64,000 bases of DNA from Blumeriella jaapii (taxonomy: Eukaryota > Ascomycota > Leotiomycetes > Helotiales > Drepanopezizaceae): contig VWND01000008.1 in NCBI GenBank assembly GCA_009599575.1, positions 434,001-498,000 of the forward strand, given 5' to 3'. Shown piece by piece: positions 56,436 to 64,000 of the stretch. The translations under genes were made by a program, and so were the position numbers. Every line of letters starts with the position of its first letter. Position 1 is the stretch's first letter. The notes under the pieces are model-generated. The model did not search any database. It saw only the letters and a program-made list of their open reading frames with translations, and was not told where the DNA came from.

Positions 56436-57680
56436 CGTGGAAGAGCAAGTTACGGAGGTGAACTCGACTTAAGAATCGCTACTCCTCCTTGATCCAATCC
56501 AGGAGTGTGGATGGTAGTAGAGATTCGTATGTATCTTGCTTGCACTGGTGAATCGATATCGCTGGCTCTGCGGAGGGGGCTCTTGGCTGTACGTCGGCAA
56601 GTATGTACTGTTGGACGGTAGATGAGAAAAGAAAAGCAGAGAAGGAGTATAGGTGAGTGTCAACTCCTCTTCTCTGCTGTTCTCGTCGTGAAGCTCGTAC
56701 GTAGTAGTGACGGCCGGCGGCGTTTGTCTTCTCAGGCTGAAGCTTCTGCAGGGAGCTCGCCTCCTGCCGCCTGGAAGCTCATACCTCGACTCAAGACATT
56801 TGTGTTCTGACTTGAGGAAGCTCAGGGGATGAGTTTTGTTCACAAAACGAGCTGTGAACCTATCGGCTATAGCACATGATGTTCTTTCTTGAAGGCTCCT
56901 TGACTTTAAAGTCGAGAATAAGGATATTTTCTCTGGGCGTCAAAGCAGCTGCAACAACAATAGGCGAACTCCGACGACCAGTACAGTACCTAATCAGGTA
57001 TTGACATTCAAACTCTTGTTGACGAAACTCGTAGCTAGCGGTAAATTGTCTTGAGTTCCTACATCTTCAGAGTAACGCTACTGTCTCTGCCAGAAGGGAG
57101 AAGGTCAAGGTGATGATGATGATGATTTTGTTTAACGTCAGGAGGGGCAGAGCCACCTCAGCCTCCCGAAGGGCACAGGACGTGCTAAGCTGGGGATTTT
57201 TATATACAAAAAGCAGACCCTCGAGAAAGCAGTTATATAAAAGAAATGTTTGGCCAATGGGCCCGCTATTTGAGCCCTTCCCCTACAGGCGGGATGGTTC
57301 TCCATAGTATTCGTGAAGTGGCCTTCGATGGTTCCAAAGATTACAAAGTATAGGTATGTAATAAAAGAGTAAAAACCACGATTGGGGAAAAGCTCTTTTA
57401 ATACGCATATCCCGGGTCTCTGATCCCGCGGTATCGCAGCCCCTTTATATTCTTTGAAAGCACTTTCAGAACTTCGAGTTAACGACGCCGAGTTGTCTCT
57501 CGAACGTCTGGTTTATGCGCATTTGCGTATGTTCAAGGTGTGACTCGCGAAGGAGAGAGGCATTGCATATCAGAGCCTGGTGGCTTCGTTCGTTACACAG
57601 TTTTTACAATCATTGATTTCAAGAGTGACTTGTTGTTCAAGGCCGTCATTACTCCGGTCTATCCCCAGACCTTCGGATAT
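56436..57680. other. Intergenic region with second repeat copy
   Basis: Promoter side of xanthine dehydrogenase (56436-57000; GTACAGTAC near 56981), a (GAT)n run (57109-57126) and the second copy of the dispersed repeat. No other gene seen. Confidence 0.6.
57131..57517 (-). repeat. Dispersed repeat, copy 2
   Basis: The core 57319-57517 matches 50021-50215. On the - strand it encodes FERQLGVVNSKF and a stop near its right end. Differences from copy 1 in this codon block are mostly G-to-A on the + strand. Compared with copy 1, the left part is shorter by about 150 bases. A (GAT)n microsatellite precedes it. Confidence 0.75.
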
Positions 57681-60600
57681 TTACCTACGACCACGTCCCC
57701 GTGGGGATTTCATAACCCGACCGCCTCGACCTCCTCTCGCAGCACCACCACCTCCATGTCTCTTCTCCTCACCCAGGCCTCTCCGACCATTGCTGATCCC
57801 GCCACGACCACTTCTACCCCTATCACCGACCCCTCGTCCTCTGCCCCTACCTCGGGAGTCGCCTCCGATGGTCTTCTTCACGCTCTTGACCTCCTCCTCA
57901 TCGAGATCCATTTCCTCGTCTTCATCTTTATCCCGTTTGTTTGAAAACTTTAATCTGCCTCCGCGACCCCTCTGCACGGCATCCCGTCCCTTGATAGCCT
58001 TCACGTACGCGCCAACGCCGCCTTCATCCTCGTCCGTTTTCGCGCCAGGGGTATCAAGCACCATCACATCATCATCACTGCTATCCCCGAGCAACAGTTT
58101 GCCGTCCAGGTCCGTCTTCGCCTTGGTGCGGACCACGGCTCGCTGCTTAAGTGGTTTCGTCGATGAGATGTTAGCCAGTGCTTTTCGATCCAGAAGGTCA
58201 AGAGGCTCATCCTCATCTTCCACGATATAGGTTTTGCTGACTTTCTTGGCAGCTCTCTTGCTCTTGCCCAGGACCTCATTGTCAGAAACGTCCGAACCGT
58301 CCGAGTCAACATCGCTGCCGTGTAGCGCCTCATCATACTCGGATTCAAAGCGCCCCTTTCTCTTTGCACCTTCGTCATCACTATCCTCACCTGCAGCTTT
58401 CGCGGCGTCCTTGTGTCGTTTGTTGCGTTCCTTGGTCTTACGAATATTGGAGATAAGCTTCTTGTCTTCTTCAGGACAGTGTTTGTTAACAATGTCGACG
58501 CCGAAGCGTCGAATCATGCGCTCAAAGATGTGCTTGACCTTGGCCTTGAAATGCGCTTTGTGCTCGTGGCTCCATACCATCAGGTTCGGGACGAGGGTTT
58601 GCAGACGTGGCATCATCATGTCGGTGGGCAGACTGATGATACAGACTTTCACGAACCCCAAGACGCTCCGCACGATCTCGCGGTTGTTAGATGTCAGGAA
58701 CAGATCCATTGTTTCAACTAGGCCAGCAATTGTCTCGGGCAGAAGTGATTCGCGGAAGTGGTAGAGAATTCGAGTGAGAGCCGTGATACAGGCTGAGTTC
58801 ATGTGAGGCGTGCTGCCTCCCAGACCAGCGCCAACCATCGTGAAATATTCTTCGAGCGTGGCTGGCACGGGAGGTGCATCGTCGGGCATATGTGCGACCT
58901 TTGCGTTCTGAATCATAGCGCCGGGCGCGTTGGCAATCTTCTCGCCCATGAGAACAAGAAGGTCGAAGGCAGCTGTGCGCGCTTTCTCGTTGACTTCTTT
59001 GCAAGAGATGACGACTTCAGCGAGGATACCAGGGATGAAGTGGAGGGAATCGTTCGGAAGGAAGGGGATGAGGGTTGAGATTGCAGCAAGTCTGTCTCGC
59101 TTGGCTGGAGCAGAGACTTTCTCAGCGCTGTTGACAAGGAGTTGTTGAAGCTCCTCAGTTCTTTCGCGGAGAGCTTGTTGACCAACAGGGGATTCGACAA
59201 GGCGAGGAATGAGCTTGTATGCTTTTTTCTGTAGTTGGGGATCATCGTCCTTCAGAATGATGATGGAAGCGATGTTGAACAAAGTTGCGAAACTTTCTCG
59301 AGGTAGGTAAATGGAGATTGTGATGACCAAGTCCATAAGAGTATGGCTCGTGGGTGGCATCTTGTCTGCCACATTCTGCTGCTTCTGCTTTTGCTTCTCT
59401 GCCTGGGTTTGTGCTCCGGATTCGGTGAGAGAAGTTTCAAGCATTTGAGTAACCGACTCGAACGTCTTCATAAGCTCAACAGATGGGACAATACTCAGAT
59501 ACGAGTTTATACACCTCAGGATGTACCCTCTATGATGTGGTAGCGTCTTGCTATAGACATTGAACAATACAGACAACATGTTGCTGGCAAATGTCGACAA
59601 ATGGTGCAAATTGGTTTGAGCAGTAGCCTTGGAGACTCGACTTTGTAGCACAAGATCCTCCTCGTCCTCAATTGCAACAATAGCCTGGTTGGAATCGACC
59701 AACAATTGAAGACCCTTGCAGATATCGGAACGCAAATCGGATTGTTGATACAGTAAATTAGCCAATAACTCTGCAAAGGACTGGTCGAAGGCTTCAGTCA
59801 GGTCAAGTGGTAAGTCACAGTATCCAGGCAGAATCGCCCAAATTTGCTGCACAACGGTCTCGAATAATTTGATCTCCATGGTCTTTGCAGCCTCGCCGTG
59901 GGCGAGGACCTTCGAGAACATGACCTCACTCAGGGCAACAAACTCGGTCCTGAAATGGTGAAGCCTGGTGTTGCTGACAAAGTCTCGCAGAATTGGCAGC
60001 ATCCAAGCTCGGCCGGGCTGTCCGGCTTTCGGCTTGATGAGATTTAAGGGTAGGATAATGAGAACACACTCCGGGCCCATTGCCCGAATTGCTTTTCCGA
60101 TAATTTCATTCGCCTCAGCTTTGCCAGTAAAAGACTCATTGCCACGAAGTTCGCCAATTGTTCTGACGACATCGGTCAATGTTGGATCTGCCCGCCATCG
60201 TAAACCATCGAACATGGCTCCAATCACATTGAATGTCTCCATCCACGCAGACTGGTATTTGACGCTCAGGAGCTCCATTGCTGACTTTGCCAGCTTTTCC
60301 AAGACCTTCTCATCAAATATAGATGGATCCAACAGGACAGAGTCTGGTATGCAATTTGCCATGAACGAAATTAAACATTCAGATGCAGAAACTCGTATGT
60401 TATGAGAGGAAGAGGCCAGAAATCCAGAGATCATGCTGAACAGCTCGGGGAGTCTTTGAAAAGTCTCCTCGGGTTCAATTTGGGCCGATACATCGTATCC
60501 TCTCGAAATGACGGCAATCCATGGCGGGAGAAGCTGAGAATCATTCTGGGATGGTCGGAGCTCTGAAATTACTTCTAATAGCCGAGGAAGTTTTGATGAA

Positions 60601-61489
60601 GAAGTTTCATCCGCCATTCCCTCGAAAATAATTTCAAAAACCTCGAAGGCGGCCATGGTCATGTATTCGTTTGTCGACTTTGAAATGTTAAGGAGCACCT
60701 CGCAGAGCGCCTCAATCTTCTTAGTCGGCCACCCACCCGAGGCTGATGCCACAGTTTTCACCAGCTGCAAAGCGTGTATTAATGCCGGCTCGTGCTCCGC
60801 TGTTTCGCTCTTCTTTTGCTTTTTGGCCTGGCTTGATCTCGCAGCCAGCTCGCTGAGACTCTTCAGAGCTGTTTCCGCACACATGTCCGCCGCAGGGTGA
60901 TCCAGAGAAACGCTGGGTGGGGGGTTCTTCAGAACCTTCGTAATTGCGTCCTGTGCCCTCTTTCTGATCTTTGGTCTGTGGTCCACGGCCAAGTTCAACA
61001 GTCCAGCAACAGCCCGCCGAGGACCAATCTGCGTATGCGACAGTTCCCATGCCGCCGAGTCCTGGGCTACTAAAAGCGACTCCAGGCATCCTATCGAGGG
61101 TCTGAGAAGCGGCGCATCTGCTTCGGGTAGAGTCAAAGCCGGAGCGAGGCTGGTGAGGATCTGGGAGAATTTCGACTGGAGGAGAGGCGGCGGGGCAAAT
61201 GGAGTAACGAGATCGAGCAGGTAGACGACTGAGGTGGCCAGTTCCTTGTTTACACCGACATTGGAAGTAGCTTTCCCAAGTAAGGCGAGAAGTCCTGCGA
61301 AATATCCAGTCGGGGATTGTGCGGTTTTTTGGTCTTTCAGAATATCTTCGAGTGAGGCCAGGACGATTCGCGTCTGTGAGTTCTGTCAGTGAAGAGCCCG
61401 TCACCAGCACAGGAACAATGTAATCTTACCTGCTGCTGGCTCTGAAGCTTTGGCGATCGGATCTTGTCGAGCTTCTCCTCGAGAGACAT
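57681..61489 (-). CDS. RRP12: Ribosomal RNA-processing protein 12 (RRP12)
   Basis: Two exons, 61489-61430 (60 nt) and 61373-57681; a 56-nt intron joins KLQSQQQ to TRIVLASLEDILK. The product is 1250 aa. It is a long HEAT-repeat protein with the NUC173-type region in the first half (for example WMETFNVIGAMFDGLRWRAD, IKPKAGQPGRAWMLPILRDF) and family runs LPRESFATLFNIAS and KVKHIFERMIRRFG. After about residue 960 the chain becomes low-complexity: acidic and Lys-rich stretches, then an Arg/Gly-rich tail (RGRGRGRGVGDRGRSGRGG) fit for RNA binding and nucleolar retention. RRP12 acts in maturation and nuclear export of both ribosomal subunits. The short first exon was fixed by phase and by the conserved MSLEEKLDKIRSPKLQSQQQ start. 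Confidence 0.95.
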
Positions 61490-61915
61490 CTTAGACAAGT
61501 GTATGCGCTCTTTGCGCCGTGCTTGGAATGTCTCCGTAATGGCTCACAGCAAATTTTTGGAAGGGTAAAAAGTTTCCAGTTTATCGGACACGATAGCTAC
61601 GGGAGCGTGGATCGGCCACTTGCGCAGGTTTCGCCGCAATGTAGTTCCGCTCCGATGAAGTGAATCTCTGTGAGTGCACGTGCAGATCTGGGAAAAGGGA
61701 AAAGCTACATACAGTACTGTATGTACTATAGATAGAGTTAATGTACTGTACAGTAGAAGCTCTGGACCGGAACGAGACAACGTTCCGAAACATCCGCAGC
61801 TCAAGTCAAGGCTCGGATCGTCTTTGGCGAGTGTCTCCGGCCTCAAGCTCCCTCATCCTTCCAAGTTCTCTTTTCCCCCTTTTCAATCCTCCTCCTCCTC
61901 CAGCCCGCAGCGATC
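61490..61915. promoter_or_regulatory. Divergent promoter of RRP12 and the thioredoxin-like gene
   Basis: 426 bases between two divergent starts. It holds a pair of imperfect palindromes, TACAGTACTGTA (61713-61724) and GTACTGTACAG (61743-61753), about 20 bases apart, and a C/T-rich leader before 61916. The palindromes belong to the motif family seen throughout the window. Confidence 0.55.
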
Positions 61916-62818
61916 ATGCGCATCTCCGCCATCTCCCTCGTGGCGCTTCCAATGCTCGCCGCGGCGCAAGGATCCCCTTTGGAGCAAGCCAAAGCTCAAG
62001 CTGAATTCTGGTTCAACCAAGTCTCCGCGCGGCTCTCGGCCTTCTCGTCGTACATTCCCAGCCCGAACAAACCGCATAGCCCTCACATTGGATCCGAGGC
62101 GGCTGCCAAAGCCGGCGGCAGGACCCTCAACATCCTGACTTTGGACGGCTGGGAGGAGGCCATCCGATCAAGCGTCAAGCCTGAGAGCGATACCCCCGAG
62201 GAATGGTGGGTTTTGGTCACCGGGGGGAACAAGACTTGCTTCGGCCAGTGCGGCCAGATTGAAGCTGCTTTCAACGAGACCGCAGCTTTGTGGGCGCTCC
62301 ATCCCACTGCTCCTCACTTGGGCTATCTTGATTGCGAGAATCAGCCAGTTCTCTGCAATGCCTGGTCCGCTGGTCCCCCATCGTTGTTCTTCTTCGAAGT
62401 CTCCCCAGAGCCTGCGCCGGTGATCCAGCGATCCAGAAGACTGAATGCCACTACTACCGAGGTCAAGACTTTCACGGATCTGCTGTCCAGCCAGTCGTAC
62501 AAGAAGTTGCTGGTCTACGATGGTGTTTTCCACCCATTCGATGGCTTCTTCGCCAAGAACCATCTTGCTGTTCCTGTCGGCTACTTCTTCTGGGCTTTTG
62601 CTGCCATCCCCAGCTGGATGATGATGGTTGGCATTTCGTTCATGAGCAGGACCATCATGTTAGTTCTCAATCAAGATTAACGAAAGAGACGTGCTGACCT
62701 TGACCTTAGGGGCAACCGAATGAGACCTTCCCCCAACAGAGCTGCAGCACCACCTGCAGCCGCTGCCCCTCGTGTAAGGATTGTGAACGACGCTCAATCT
62801 CCCGTTTCCCCTAATTAG
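61916..62818 (+). CDS. Secretory-pathway membrane protein with thioredoxin-like features
   Basis: Two exons, 61916-62658 and 62710-62818; a 51-nt intron in phase 2. The product is 283 aa. An N-terminal signal peptide (RISAISLVALPMLAAAQG) is followed by a lumenal domain of about 200 residues. This has GGRTLNILTLDGWEEAIRSS, WWVLVTGG, a CFGQC pair (C108, C112) and a second cysteine pair (C140, C147: YLDCENQPVLC). This succession, strand-loop-cysteine pair and then 'LDCENQPxLC', resembles a thioredoxin fold with an odd C-x3-C site. N-glycosylation sites are present (NETA, NATT). One membrane helix lies at about 222-246 (VGYFFWAFAAIPSWMMMVGI), and the tail is Pro/Ala-rich and cytosolic. ER location is inferred. 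It is not OST3/6 as I know it, which has four helices and C-x2-C. Divergent from RRP12. Confidence 0.8.
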
Positions 62819-63046
62819 CTAACACCGTATCAGTAAACCACAAGTGACACCTTTGACCCGCGATCACAAGGAATAGAAAGGAAGGTCAAGCATAGGTAGG
62901 GAAGGGAAAGGAAAGGAAGGAAGGAAATGGGGCGATGAACTGGGAATATCTGTGCATGGGTAACGGTCACATGTCTTGATGGCTATATTCCATTTGGGTA
63001 TCCAAATCTCTTGTAATGCTGTTACAGCTCTTCAGACCAAGTCACC
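62819..63046. other. Short convergent intergenic region
   Basis: 228 bases with a GGAAAGGAAAGGAAGG purine run near 62905-62925. Nothing else seen. Confidence 0.7.
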
Positions 63047-63704
63047 TTATTTCCCGTCACAAGAATCCTCCAACCTCTTCAGACCCTCTAAAACCTGATC
63101 TTTCAACTGCCCGTTCGCTAGCCTGCCATATCGTAAATCACTCAGGCCTCCGACCATCCCACGCATCTTCTCTAGCAAAGCTTCCGCCTCCTCATCTAAT
63201 CGCGTGATCTCGTCTTCCACGTCGGCTATCGCACTCTGCAATTCTGGAAGTATAGAAGTCAGGGTATGTGGTCTCGACGCTGGTAGATTCGAAGTCGGGC
63301 CGAACAACTAGATCACCATCAAATCAGTACTCCATCATTGATGCAGGGGAATTCCGCGCTGCTGTCGATCGAACGTGGAGAGGTGCAGAAAGGGTATACC
63401 AACGTACCGCCCTCTCAATCTCCACCTCGTCGTCCCCCTCCTCTCGCTCGGCATCCCTCCTTGCCCTCGCAACCGCCCGCCTTTGCGCGTTCCCCCGCCT
63501 GACCTCCTGTGTTATGTTCTGCGCCACGGCGTCTGTGAGGCGCGCACGCTGGTGCTGGAGGTCGCGGTAGAGGGCCTGGACTTGAGGGGAGGATTGCTGG
63601 GCGCGGGGCAGGAGGGCCGTGAAGGCCTGCAGGGTAGAGATCGCGGGCAGAGGCGCCGGAGGCAGGAGGAAGGTGGCGAGGATGGTTTGTTCGGTGGGCG
63701 CCAT
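63047..63704 (-). CDS. Cnl2/NKP2-family inner kinetochore protein
   Basis: Two exons, 63704-63408 and 63307-63047; a 100-nt intron (GTACGT...CTAG) in phase 0 joins VEIERA to LFGPTSNLPAS. The product is 185 aa. The N-terminus EQTILATFLLPPAPLPA and the run QALYRDLQHQRARLTDAVAQ, the basic region RRGNAQRRAVARARR, then a long coiled coil (about 120-155) and the terminal LSDLRYGRLANGQLKDQVLE match my memory of fungal Cnl2/NKP2 proteins. These belong to the constitutive centromere-associated (Ctf19/Mis6-Sim4) network. The start at 63704 is chosen over an in-frame ATG at 63830 because the added part is Gln/Thr/His-rich leader-like sequence. Confidence 0.9.
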
Positions 63705-64000
63705 GTTGCTGTGCTGTGTTGTTGCAGTGCTGTGTTGTGTTGCAGTGGGAAGTGATCGTGGTTGGCTCGTTGCGATGCAGTTAATGCCCCGGGGGAAAGG
63801 TAGCAGAATGTCTCGCAGATTCCACGTCACTGTAACAGAAGGAGAGCTTCAGATATGGGAGCAGAGAACAGGCCAAGAAAGCAGGTCTAAGAAAGCAGGT
63901 GTTGGTGGTGACAAAGATCCGTGGTGTTTGCTGTTTGCTGTTTGCTTGTATGTGAGGCTGGACGAGGAGGCGCGTGCAGGAGACGCGACTCGCACGCGCG
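63705..64000. other. Upstream region of the Cnl2 gene
   Basis: Contains GCTGTGTTGTTGCAGTGCTG repeats (63710-63745) and TTTGCTGTTTGCTGTTTGC (63930-63950). No gene is visible before the window end. Confidence 0.6.

Noticed and set aside
1..64000. CRISPR arrays, bacterial operons, rRNA genes
   Set aside because: No direct repeats with regular unique spacers, no polycistronic layout and no rRNA-like sequence; all genes have eukaryotic splicing.

Overview
The window is nuclear DNA of a filamentous ascomycete (Pezizomycotina). Genes carry short introns (46-110 nt, rarely up to 281 nt) with GTANGT-type donors and CTRAC-like branch points. The gene set is typically fungal: Zn2Cys6 and C2H2 regulators, a fungal SLATT protein, an Rvs167 homologue, a Cnl2/NKP2 kinetochore protein and a fungal MFS pump. 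Leotiomycetes is my best guess at class, but that is inference from the look of the proteins, not a search result.

Layout. 1-8.7 kb is a gene desert full of short palindromic GTACAGTAC / GTACTGTAC runs, TACC arrays and other simple repeats. 8.7-9.6 kb: C2H2 factor (-). 9.65-15.6 kb: no convincing gene. 15.6-17.2 kb: Zn2Cys6 factor (-). 17.2-20.9 kb: no convincing gene. 20.9-22.4 kb: RRM-containing cyclophilin, PPIL4/Cyp6 type (+). 23.7-27.6 kb: large unknown protein (-). 28.4-29.3 kb: unknown 271-aa protein (-). 31.5-31.8 kb: small cysteine-rich secreted-type protein (+), isolated in a gene-poor stretch. 33.3-33.8 kb: probable Tom6 (+). 34.5-36.3 kb: cysteine desulfurase NFS1 (-), divergent from 36.7-38.2 kb BAR-SH3 Rvs167 (+). 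39.9-41.8 kb: CTNNBL1 spliceosomal protein (-). 42.5-43.9 kb: gene relics. 45.2-47.2 kb: MFS transporter (+). 48.0-48.9 kb: unknown, probably mitochondrial (+). 49.3-49.6 kb: small LEA-like helical protein (-). 50.7-51.4 kb: SLATT protein with an in-frame stop (-). 52.2-56.4 kb: xanthine dehydrogenase (-) with an apparent frameshift. 57.7-61.5 kb: RRP12 (-), divergent from 61.9-62.8 kb secreted thioredoxin-like membrane protein (+). 63.0-63.7 kb: Cnl2/NKP2 kinetochore protein (-).

The genes do not form one pathway. Most are housekeeping genes: Fe-S supply, rRNA processing, splicing, mitochondrial import, endocytosis, kinetochore and purine catabolism. NFS1 supplies sulfur for Fe-S clusters, and xanthine dehydrogenase is an Fe-S enzyme, but they lie 16 kb apart and I see no cluster.

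The most notable features are disrupted or hidden genes. Three loci need a single-base change to read through (cysteine-rich secreted protein, Tom6, xanthine dehydrogenase) and one has an in-frame TAG (SLATT). They may be real lesions or sequence errors; raw reads would decide. Two copies of a dispersed repeat with a near-identical core of about 195 bp (50.0 and 57.3 kb) flank the SLATT/xanthine dehydrogenase block.
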